The notes below the pieces were generated by a model. That model searched no databases. It was not told the DNA's origin and worked only from the letters and a program-made list of their open reading frames with translations. The translations under genes were made by a program, and so were the position numbers. Positions 33,262-39,809 of a stretch of 40,830 bases of DNA are shown here, in pieces. The stretch comes from Bacteroidales bacterium UBA3290 (GTDB lineage Bacteria > Bacteroidota > Bacteroidia > Bacteroidales > UBA932): assembly GCA_002361615.1 (NCBI GenBank), contig DETK01000032.1, positions 1 to 40,830 on the forward strand, read 5' to 3'. How positions within the stretch are numbered: position 1 is the stretch's first letter; each line of letters opens with the position of its first letter.

Positions 33262-33372
33262 ACAGAATGATTCTGACAACCCGAATTCTCATTCTGTGGC
33301 CAGATAATCAAGAAATAATGGCTATATTTGGCCACAGAATGGCTGTATCTGGCGCATTTTCCATTCTGTGGC
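33260..33372. repeat. Four alternating copies of CCACAGAATG
   Basis: The 10-mer occurs at 33260-33269 (+), 33290-33299 (-), 33332-33341 (+) and 33362-33371 (-). The pairs make two hairpins: 11-bp arms at 33260-33270/33289-33299, and 12-bp arms GCCACAGAATGG/CCATTCTGTGGC at 33331-33342/33361-33372. The second ends four bases before the next ATG. Confidence 0.85.
33323..33330 (+). promoter_or_regulatory. -7 box TATATTTG
   Basis: TATATTTG matches TAnnTTTG and lies between the two inverted repeats. A transcript from here would start inside the second hairpin and carry it as a leader structure in front of the 60-codon gene. No clear -33 box is seen. Confidence 0.5.
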
Positions 33373-33376
33373 AATT

Positions 33377-33559
33377 ATGGAACATACGGAATATCGTGGC
33401 ATGACGGTCAATGAAAGACTGTTCGTTAGCGGAAGATTGTGGGAATTTGAGGCGGCTGTCAAGGAAGGGGATCGAGAAAAGGCGAAGGAGATCCTAAAAG
33501 ATTTGTGCGTCCCGGAAAAAGATGCGATTCGGATCGTTGAGACGCAGATTGGCAAATAG
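33377..33559 (+). CDS. Short conserved hypothetical protein (60 aa)
   Basis: The 60-aa product is MEHTEYRGMTVNERLFVSGR followed by a charged helical region (WEFEAAVKEGDREKAKEILKDL) and the end VPEKDAIRIVETQIGK. The MTVNERLFVSG opening and two-helix layout resemble short conserved proteins scattered in many bacteria, with no known function that I can name. ATG 33377 is preferred; a GTG at 33368 lies in the hairpin arm. Codon use is less GC-rich than in the neighbours. The gene faces pyrB convergently, with a strong hairpin between them. Confidence 0.65.
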   Translation: MEHTEYRGMTVNERLFVSGRLWEFEAAVKEGDREKAKEILKDLCVPEKDAIRIVETQIGK

Positions 33560-33570
33560 GGATAAAGCAA

Positions 33571-33609
33571 ATGGGCAAGGTCTGATTTAAGGTGGCAGAC
33601 CTTGCCCAT
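33571..33609. terminator. 14-bp inverted repeat between convergent genes
   Basis: ATGGGCAAGGTCTG (33571-33584) and CAGACCTTGCCCAT (33596-33609) are perfect reverse complements around an 11-base loop. There is no T tract, so rho-independent termination is uncertain. The first 11 bases recur at 33646-33656. It lies between the short gene and the end of pyrB. Confidence 0.6.
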
Positions 33610-33691
33610 CTGAATTTGATTGAGGCTATCTGGGACGGCGATTGAATGGGCAAGGTGTCAATGATGAAATGAGACCTACCCGTTTTCATCG

Positions 33692-34771
33692 TTACTGAAT
33701 CTTCGATTCGCAGTAGGCGCAGCGGACGACGCCTTCGTCGGTGCGTTTGAAGTAGGGGGTGACGGCTTCGTGGTTGCACATGCACTTGGGGTTGGAGCAG
33801 CGCAGGTTCGGGTCGGTGAAGATGTCTTTCTTCTCCGGCATCGGATGGTTCGGGTCGTCCTTCCAGTCGATGAGCGATTTGATGAGGGCCATACGGACGT
33901 ATTTGCCGCAGGCGACCTGGCGGAAGTAAGCGGCGCGGGGATCGGCATCGACTTCGGTAAGGATCTCGTTGACGCGCGGCAGCGGGTGCAGCACGGCCAT
34001 GTTCTTCTTGGCGAGTTTCATCTTCTCGGCGTTGAGGATGAAGTTGTCCTTGAGCCGGTCGAACTCGTCCTGGTCGAGGAAGCGCTCTTTCTGGACGCGG
34101 GTCATATAGAGGATGTCGAGATGAGGCATGGCCTCTTCGATGGAATCGACTTCCTCGTACGGGATGCCTTTGCGGTCGCAGACATCGTGACGGATGTATT
34201 CCGGAAGTTTGAGGGCGTCGGGCGCGATGAGATACACCTTGATGCCTTCGTAAGCCGAGAGGGCCTTGATCAGCGAGTGGACGGTACGGCCGAAGCGGAG
34301 GTCGCCGCAGAAGCCGATGGTCAGGTTGTCGATGTGGCCGAGTTCGCGGTGGATGGTCAGCAGGTCGGTCAGGGTCTGGGTCGGGTGGCTGTGGCTGCCG
34401 TCGCCAGCGTTGATGATGGGCACGGGCGAGACTTCCGAGGCGGCCAGCGGCGCACCTTCGATGGGGTGGCGCATGGCGATGATGTCGGCGAAGCAGGCAA
34501 GGACGCGGACGGTGTCCTGGACGGTTTCACCCTTGGCGACCGACGAACGGGCGGCGTCGGAGAAACCGAGGACCTGGCCGCCGAGCTCCTTCATGGCGGC
34601 GGTGAAACTCAGGCGCGTACGCGTACTGGGCTCATAGAAGAGGGTGGCGAGTTTCTTGTGGGCCATGGCCTCGTAATACTCCTCGGGGTGTTCGATGATC
34701 CGGTCGGCGAGGGCGATGATTTCGCTGATTTCGGCGCGGGTCAGGTCGGTAGGTTCGATCAGGTGTTTCAT
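33692..34771 (-). CDS. pyrB: Aspartate carbamoyltransferase with fused PyrI-like zinc motif
   Basis: This enzyme catalyses the committed step of pyrimidine synthesis, carbamoyl phosphate plus aspartate. Residues 1 to about 305 are a normal catalytic chain: carbamoyl-phosphate loop FYEPSTRTRLSF, GDGSHSHPTQTL, FCGDLRFGRTVHSL and HPLPRVNEI. The protein is 359 aa, about 50 longer than usual. The added tail has C325-x4-C330 and C351-x2-C354, the same pattern and spacing type as the zinc ligands of the regulatory chain PyrI. The PyrI nucleotide-binding domain is missing and no separate pyrI follows. It is the last gene of the operon, 19 bases after pyrE. Confidence 0.94.
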   Translation of the reverse strand: MKHLIEPTDLTRAEISEIIALADRIIEHPEEYYEAMAHKKLATLFYEPSTRTRLSFTAAMKELGGQVLGFSDAARSSVAKGETVQDTVRVLACFADIIAMRHPIEGAPLAASEVSPVPIINAGDGSHSHPTQTLTDLLTIHRELGHIDNLTIGFCGDLRFGRTVHSLIKALSAYEGIKVYLIAPDALKLPEYIRHDVCDRKGIPYEEVDSIEEAMPHLDILYMTRVQKERFLDQDEFDRLKDNFILNAEKMKLAKKNMAVLHPLPRVNEILTEVDADPRAAYFRQVACGKYVRMALIKSLIDWKDDPNHPMPEKKDIFTDPNLRCSNPKCMCNHEAVTPYFKRTDEGVVRCAYCESKIQ

Positions 34772-34790
34772 GGAAGTGATTATTGATTAA

Positions 34791-35441
34791 TTAATTGTTG
34801 AGATTCATCCAGGATGCGTCAGCAGGGTTGTTGCGGAAAGCGAGGATGCGCTCCTTCCACTGCGGCGCGATGTAGTTCTGCTCCACGGCGACTTCGAGCA
34901 GGGCGTCGAGATTGCTCAGCGAGTGGTTCGTGGTGCCGGCGGCGGCGAGGCGGTCGAGGCCGCGCTGCATGCCGTAGGTGAAGATGCTCACGATACCCAG
35001 GACGTCTGCGCCGGCTTCCCGCAGGGCCTCTACCGTCTCGACGGCGCTGCCGGCCGTAGAGATCAGGTCTTCTACGACGACGGTCTTCGTTCCGGGGTCC
35101 AGCCGGCCTTCGATGCGGTTGGTGCGGCCGTGGCTCTTGTTTTCGCCACGGACGTAACCCATCGGAAGGTTGAGAATCTGGGCGGCGAGCGCGGCATGGG
35201 CGATGCCGGCCGTCGAAGTGCCCATCAGGGTCTGGCAATCAGGGTAATACTGGCGGACCAGCGTGGCCAGGCCGGCTTCGACGCGGTCGCGGACCATCGG
35301 TGCGGTGAGGATGAGCCGGTTGTCACAGTAGATGGGACTCTGGATGCCGCTGGCCCAGGTAAAGGGCTGCTCCGGGCGGAGGAAGACGGCGCCGATGGAG
35401 AGCAGGCCGCGGGCAATGTCTTTTTCGAGGGTATCGTTCAT
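34791..35441 (-). CDS. pyrE: Orotate phosphoribosyltransferase
   Basis: PyrE joins orotate to PRPP to give OMP. The 216-aa protein has the type I PRTase PRPP motif VVVEDLISTAGS at 121-132, and the flexible-loop region with YVRGENKSHGRTNRIEG ahead of it. The N-terminal FTWASGIQSPIYCDNR is a family marker. The C-terminal part carries an extra 30 or so residues (NYIAPQWKERILAFRNNP) that are common in Bacteroidota. It lies four bases after pyrF and 19 before pyrB on the minus strand. Confidence 0.96.
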   Translation of the reverse strand: MNDTLEKDIARGLLSIGAVFLRPEQPFTWASGIQSPIYCDNRLILTAPMVRDRVEAGLATLVRQYYPDCQTLMGTSTAGIAHAALAAQILNLPMGYVRGENKSHGRTNRIEGRLDPGTKTVVVEDLISTAGSAVETVEALREAGADVLGIVSIFTYGMQRGLDRLAAAGTTNHSLSNLDALLEVAVEQNYIAPQWKERILAFRNNPADASWMNLNN

Positions 35442-35445
35442 GGGA

Positions 35446-36168
35446 TTATGCGTTTTTCAAGGTTTCGGGACAGAATTCCGCCAGGCAGCGGTGCCAGGCG
35501 CCGAGCGGGTCGGCGGCGGCCGTAATGGGACGGCCGACGACGATGAAGTCGGAGCCGATTTCGCGGGCACGGGCGGGGGTGGTGATGCGGACCTGGTCGT
35601 CGGAAGCGGCATCGGCGAAGCGGATGCCGGGGGTGACGGCCAGGAACTCCGGACCGCATGCGGCCTTGACCAGCGAAGCTTCCAGCGGCGAGCAGACCAC
35701 ACCGTCCAGTCCGGCTTCCCGGGCATTGCGGGCATAGTGGGCGATGGCCTCGTCGATGCTGGCATCGATGAGCAGTTCCTGCTGCATCCTTTCTTCGCTG
35801 GTGGAGGTGAGCTGCGTCACGGCAATCAGCAGCGGACGGGTGCCGTCGGGGCGGGTGAGCCCTTCCCGGGCGGCGCGCATCATCTCGACGGTGCCGGCCG
35901 CGTGGACATTGGTCATGTCGATGTCGAGGTTCGAAAGGACCCGCATCGTGCGCCGCACGGTATTGGGAATGTCGTGGAGCTTGAGGTCCAGGAAGATCGG
36001 GTGGCCGCGCCGCTTCAGCTGGCGGACCATCTCCGGCCCTTCGGCGTAGTAGAGCTCCATGCCGATCTTCAGGAACGGCTTCCGGCTTTCTGAGGCAAAC
36101 AAGTCGAGGAACGCAAAGGTCTCTCGGGCGCTGCTGAAATCGCAGGCGATGATGACGTCGTTTTTCAT
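35446..36168 (-). CDS. pyrF: Orotidine 5'-phosphate decarboxylase
   Basis: PyrF decarboxylates OMP to UMP. The 240-aa TIM-barrel protein opens with DVIIACDFSSARETFAFLD, has the catalytic DxKxxD motif at 61-66 (DLKLHD) and the phosphate-binding C-terminal motif VTPGIRFADAASDDQVRITTPARA. It belongs to the group related to E. coli PyrF rather than the long PyrF type. Its start overlaps the end of pyrD by four bases, consistent with translational coupling. Confidence 0.96.
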   Translation of the reverse strand: MKNDVIIACDFSSARETFAFLDLFASESRKPFLKIGMELYYAEGPEMVRQLKRRGHPIFLDLKLHDIPNTVRRTMRVLSNLDIDMTNVHAAGTVEMMRAAREGLTRPDGTRPLLIAVTQLTSTSEERMQQELLIDASIDEAIAHYARNAREAGLDGVVCSPLEASLVKAACGPEFLAVTPGIRFADAASDDQVRITTPARAREIGSDFIVVGRPITAAADPLGAWHRCLAEFCPETLKNA

Positions 36169-37076
36169 ACGATTCCGATGATATCTTTTAAATGCTCGAT
36201 ACCCAGTTGTTCCATGACCTTCGGGAGTTGGTCGATGATCGCGGGGCAGGCGAGGGGGTCGTGGAGGGAGGCGGAGCCGACCTGCACAGCCGTGGCGCCT
36301 GCCATCATCATTTCGATGACGTCTTCGGCGCTTGCCACGCCGCCGCAGCCGATCAGGGGGATGCGGCAGGCTTTTGCCACCTGGTTGACGAAACGCAGGG
36401 CGATGGGCAGCAACGCGGGGCCGGAAAAGCCGCCTGTCCGGTTGGCCAGGACGGGGCGCCGCCGGCGGATGTCGATGCGCATCCCGAGCAGCGTATTGAT
36501 CAGCGTCAGTCCGTCGGCGCCTTCTTCTTCACAGGCGCGGGCGATGGGGACGATGTCCGTTACGTTGGGGCTGAGTTTGATGAAGAGTGGCTTGCTCGTG
36601 GCTTTCCGGGCTCGGCGCGTCACGGCCGCGGCCGCTTTCGGATCGGTTCCGAACACCATGCCGCCCTGGTGGACATTGGGGCAGGAGATGTTGACCTCCA
36701 CGAAGTCGAGAGCCTCGCACTGGTCGGCCTTCTCGCAGCAGATCCCATACTCATCGAGCGAGAAGCCGCTGATGTTGGCGATCAGGGGCGTTTTGCAGAG
36801 GGCGCGGACCCGGGGCGCAATATCGCTGACGAGGGCGTCGATGCCGGGATTCTGGAGGCCGACGGCGTTGAGCAGGCCGCCGCTGCATTCGGCGATACGG
36901 GGTGTGGGATTCCCGAACCGGGGCTCCAGGGTCGTGCCTTTCAATGAAATGGCGCCCAGGCGGTTGAGGTCGAAGCATCCGGCCATCTCAAAGCCGAAGC
37001 CGAAGGTTCCGCTGGCCGGAATGACCGGATTCTGCAGGCGGATACCGGCGAGCGTGACGGAAGTATCGTTTACCAT
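36165..37076 (-). CDS. pyrD: Dihydroorotate dehydrogenase B, catalytic subunit
   Basis: This is the class 1B, FMN-containing dihydroorotate dehydrogenase, 303 aa. The N terminus VTLAGIRLQNPVIPASGTFGFG and LKGTTLEPRFGNPTPRIAEC are typical. The active-site base is Cys132 in VNISCPNVHQGG, as expected for class 1 enzymes. It works with PyrK, which passes electrons to NAD. The open frame extends upstream to 37160, but ATG 37076 gives the normal N terminus and a seven-base overlap with pyrK. Confidence 0.95.
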   Translation of the reverse strand: MVNDTSVTLAGIRLQNPVIPASGTFGFGFEMAGCFDLNRLGAISLKGTTLEPRFGNPTPRIAECSGGLLNAVGLQNPGIDALVSDIAPRVRALCKTPLIANISGFSLDEYGICCEKADQCEALDFVEVNISCPNVHQGGMVFGTDPKAAAAVTRRARKATSKPLFIKLSPNVTDIVPIARACEEEGADGLTLINTLLGMRIDIRRRRPVLANRTGGFSGPALLPIALRFVNQVAKACRIPLIGCGGVASAEDVIEMMMAGATAVQVGSASLHDPLACPAIIDQLPKVMEQLGIEHLKDIIGIV

Positions 37077-37807
37077 GGCAGGAGATTCTTTTTGAAAACA
37101 GGTCCTTCGTGACAGATGCGGCGGGGGCCTTCCGTGGTCTGGATGGTGCAGCCGAAGCAAAGCCCCGTGCCGCAGCCCATCCTTTCTTCGAGGGAGAATT
37201 CCGAGGTCTCGGACAGCAGCGGATAGAGGGCGCGCATCATAGGCATCGGGCCGCAGACGTAGGCATAGTCGAAAGTGGGACGGACCTGCTGCAGCGCGTC
37301 GGTCACCAGACCGTGAATGCCTTTCGAACCGTCGGCTGTAGCCACGTGGACCGTGGCGCCGAGCGCTTCGAGTTCATCGCGCAGCAGGATTTCGGAGGCG
37401 GTGTTGAAACCCAGCAGGACGGTGACTTGCCGTCCTGCGGCGCGCAGGTCGCGGCACAGCTGGTGGAGCGGGGCGGCTCCGATGCCGCCGCCGATCAGCA
37501 GGGCCGCGTTACGGCAGGCTTCGATGTCGAAACCGTTGCCCAGGCCGGTCAGCAGGTCGAGGCCGGCGCCCGGCTGCAGGGCGGCGAGTGCGGCTGTTCC
37601 GCCGCCGACCACCTTGTAGAGCAGCGTCAACCGGTCTGCCTGCGAAAGGCTGACCGAGAGGGGACGGCGCAGGAATTTCTCCGGCACGGCCACTTCGACA
37701 AACTGTCCGCAGCGATGCCGCAGGTCCTGGTCTGAAGAGAGCGTCATCCGGTACACACCGGGTGCGACCGGGCTGTTGCTTTCAAGGGTGCAATATCTTT
37801 TTTCCAT
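37070..37807 (-). CDS. pyrK: Dihydroorotate dehydrogenase B, electron-transfer subunit
   Basis: PyrK carries FAD and a [2Fe-2S] cluster and links PyrD to NAD. The 245-aa protein has an FAD-binding barrel (FLRRPLSVSLSQ), a Rossmann-like NAD domain (LIGGGIGAAPLHQLCRDL, then YVCGPMPMMRAL) and a C-terminal iron-sulfur motif with C212, C217, C220 and C232. All expected cysteines are present. It begins one base overlapping the pyrC stop (TGATG) and overlaps pyrD at its end. Confidence 0.95.
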   Translation of the reverse strand: MEKRYCTLESNSPVAPGVYRMTLSSDQDLRHRCGQFVEVAVPEKFLRRPLSVSLSQADRLTLLYKVVGGGTAALAALQPGAGLDLLTGLGNGFDIEACRNAALLIGGGIGAAPLHQLCRDLRAAGRQVTVLLGFNTASEILLRDELEALGATVHVATADGSKGIHGLVTDALQQVRPTFDYAYVCGPMPMMRALYPLLSETSEFSLEERMGCGTGLCFGCTIQTTEGPRRICHEGPVFKKNLLPW

Positions 37808-39087
37808 CAGGCAAGATCGTTCCAGACCAGACGGCCGGCAAACCAGGTGGCGCGGACGGCGCCCTGGACGGGCATTCCGTCGAAAGGCGTAGCGTGTCCC
37901 TTCGACAGGAAGTTGCGGCTGTCAATGGTGTAAGCAGTTTTGAGGTCGATAGCGGTCAGGTCGGCCCGCTCGCCCTCGCGCAGGGCGCCGCCGAGGCGGA
38001 AGATCCGGCGCGGGGTGGCGGATAGGGCGTCGAGCAGCCGCGCAAGCGAGAGTTTACCGGTCTGTACCAGTGTGGTGTTCAGTATAGGGAAAGCGGTTTC
38101 CAGTCCTACGATGCCCATGGCACTGCCGGCGAGTCCGCGGGATTTCTCTTCCGCGGTATGGGGGGCGTGGTCCGTGGCGATGACGTCGATGGTGCCGTCC
38201 TGCAGTCCTTCGAGCAGGGCGGCGCGGTCTTCCGCACTGCGGAGCGGCGGATTCATCTTGAAACGGCCGTCTTCCTGCAGGTCATCTTCGCACAGAACCA
38301 GGTAGTGCGGTGCCGTCTCACAAGTGACGCGGACGCCGCTTCGCTTGGCCTCCCGCACCAGTGCGACACTTTCTTTCGTGGAAACGTGGCAGATATGGTA
38401 GCGGCAGCCCGTCCGCGCGGCCAGTTCCAGGTCGCGCGCAATCGGGCCCCATTCGCTTTCGGAGCAGATGCCTTTGTGCCCGTGCGCCTTGCACCAGCGG
38501 CCGTCGTGGATATAGCCGCCGTGCAGCAGGGTATTGTCTTCGCAGTGCGCAGCCAGGATGCAGTCCAGCTCAGCGGCCCGGCGCATCGCCTCCAGCATCA
38601 CCTCGTCTTTCTGGACGCCGCTGCCGTCGTCGGAAAAGGCCACGCAGCGGCCTTTCAGCGCTTCGAAATCCACCGGTTCCAATCCCTTGCGCTCCAGGGT
38701 GATGGTGGCGTAAGGGAGTACTTCGATGCAGGCATCCCTGTCGATGATGGCCTGCTCGACGGCAATTGTTTCCGGGCTGTCTGGCGCCGGATTCAGGTTG
38801 GGCATGGCGCAGACTGTCGTGTAGCCGCCGCGGGCGGCAGCCAGCGAGCCGGTCCGGATGGTCTCTTTCTGCGGGGCACCGGGTTCCCGGAAATGGACGT
38901 GCAGGTCGGCAAACCCATAGCTGAGCAGCATCCCTGAAAGATCGACCACTTCCGTTCCTGCGCCGGTGGGGGCAGGGATGAACTCCTGGATTTCCTGAAT
39001 CCTGCCGTGGGCGATACGGACATCGCGCGGCGCCAGGAGGCCGGGCCCTGTCATCATCAATCCGTTTTTCAGCAGCAACTCTTTCAT
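37807..39087 (-). CDS. pyrC: Dihydroorotase
   Basis: This class I (PyrC2-like) dihydroorotase closes carbamoyl aspartate to dihydroorotate. The 426-aa amidohydrolase has the metal-binding HxH at 63-65 in DLHVHFREPG, further ligands in AAHCEDN and YHICHVSTKES, and the catalytic aspartate in IATDHAPHT. It is the first structural gene of the operon and lies 20 bases behind the leader reading frame and terminator. Any readthrough control at that terminator would set expression of all six pyr genes. Confidence 0.96.
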   Translation of the reverse strand: MKELLLKNGLMMTGPGLLAPRDVRIAHGRIQEIQEFIPAPTGAGTEVVDLSGMLLSYGFADLHVHFREPGAPQKETIRTGSLAAARGGYTTVCAMPNLNPAPDSPETIAVEQAIIDRDACIEVLPYATITLERKGLEPVDFEALKGRCVAFSDDGSGVQKDEVMLEAMRRAAELDCILAAHCEDNTLLHGGYIHDGRWCKAHGHKGICSESEWGPIARDLELAARTGCRYHICHVSTKESVALVREAKRSGVRVTCETAPHYLVLCEDDLQEDGRFKMNPPLRSAEDRAALLEGLQDGTIDVIATDHAPHTAEEKSRGLAGSAMGIVGLETAFPILNTTLVQTGKLSLARLLDALSATPRRIFRLGGALREGERADLTAIDLKTAYTIDSRNFLSKGHATPFDGMPVQGAVRATWFAGRLVWNDLA

Positions 39088-39093
39088 CGGGAC

Positions 39094-39121
39094 AAAAAAA
39101 AGACAGCTCAGCGAGCTGTCT
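39094..39121 (-). terminator. Attenuator terminator in the pyr leader
   Basis: On the minus strand AGACAGCTC (39121-39113), loop GCT, and GAGCTGTCT (39109-39101) form a 9-bp stem that runs into eight T residues (39101-39094). It stands between the promoter and pyrC, so it ends leader transcripts unless prevented. The last four codons and the stop of the leader frame occupy its 5' arm and loop. Confidence 0.85.
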
Positions 39122-39164
39122 CGGCATCTATAAAATGAGTGTGTTCAATGGCTTTCCGTTTCAT
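39108..39164 (-). CDS. Putative pyr operon leader peptide (18 aa)
   Basis: The frame ATG (39164) to TGA (39108) encodes MKRKAIEHTHFIDAETAR. It starts about ten bases after the expected transcription start. Codons 15-18 form the 5' arm of the terminator hairpin, and the TGA spans the loop and the first bases of the 3' arm. A ribosome reaching the end would cover the hairpin. A U-rich stretch (CATTTTATAG on the RNA-like strand) lies just before the hairpin and could be a UTP-sensitive pause site, as in E. coli pyrBI. The frame is open further upstream, but the promoter box lies inside that extension. Confidence 0.6.
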   Translation of the reverse strand: MKRKAIEHTHFIDAETAR

Positions 39165-39178
39165 GACAGAAATTTCCG

Positions 39179-39209
39179 CAAAGGTAAACCGTTTTGCGAA
39201 AAAGGCAAA
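39179..39209 (-). promoter_or_regulatory. pyr operon promoter TTTG-N19-TACCTTTG
   Basis: On the minus strand TTTG (39209-39206) and TACCTTTG (39186-39179) are separated by 19 bases, a full match to the Bacteroidota consensus. Transcription should start near 39173, giving a leader of about 85 bases before pyrC. Confidence 0.8.
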
Positions 39210-39291
39210 AGGAAAAACACTTCTTTTGTCAACAATCCGCTTTTGATAACTTTTTTGGTCCACGTGCGTGGGCGCGTAAGGATTATAGTTG

Positions 39292-39299
39292 TAAATTTG
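39292..39299 (+). promoter_or_regulatory. -7 box TAAATTTG for purE-purL
   Basis: TAAATTTG matches TAnnTTTG and lies 35 bases before the purE ATG. No clear TTTG is found at the -33 position. It is divergent from the pyr promoter, about 105 bases away. Confidence 0.6.
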
Positions 39300-39334
39300 T
39301 AATTCTGTAAAACCGTACATCGATTCATCGCATT

Positions 39335-39802
39335 ATGAAAGTCAGCATCATCATGGGATCGAAGAGCGACTGGGACGTGATGTCCGCCGCCTGCGAGACC
39401 TTGGATTCCTTTGGCGTGGAATACGAAAAGAAAGTGATCAGCGCACACCGTACGCCGCAGTTCTTTATGGAGTATATGGCCGGTGCCCGCGACCGCGGCG
39501 TCGGCATCGTGATCGCTGGTGCGGGCGGGGCCGCCCATCTGCCGGGCATGGCCGCCGCCCTGACCACCCTTCCGGTGATCGGCATCCCGATCCGCAGCAA
39601 GGCCTTGAACGGCATGGATTCCCTGCTGTCCATCGTCCAGATGCCGAGCGGCATTCCCGTCGCCACGATGGCCATCGACGGAGCCAAGAATGCGGCGCTC
39701 TACGCCGTCGCCATCCTTGCCCTGCAGGATAAGGAACTGGCCGCCCGTCTGGAGGCCTTCCGGAAAACACAGGCCGAAAAAGTATTGAACACCGAACTCT
39801 GA
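39335..39802 (+). CDS. purE: N5-carboxyaminoimidazole ribonucleotide mutase
   Basis: PurE (class I) converts N5-CAIR to CAIR in purine synthesis. The 155-aa protein has GSKSDWDVM near residue 8, the SAHRTP motif around 35-40 with the catalytic histidine, and GAGGAAHLPGM for the nucleotide-binding loop. The length is normal. It is the first gene after the divergent promoter region, and purL starts seven bases after its stop. No purK is visible in the window. Confidence 0.96.
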   Translation: MKVSIIMGSKSDWDVMSAACETLDSFGVEYEKKVISAHRTPQFFMEYMAGARDRGVGIVIAGAGGAAHLPGMAAALTTLPVIGIPIRSKALNGMDSLLSIVQMPSGIPVATMAIDGAKNAALYAVAILALQDKELAARLEAFRKTQAEKVLNTEL

Positions 39803-39809
39803 TCCGCCG

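Noticed and set aside
33260..33372. CRISPR array from the repeated 10-mer
   Set aside because: The copies alternate in orientation, are too short, and spacing is irregular; no cas genes are present.
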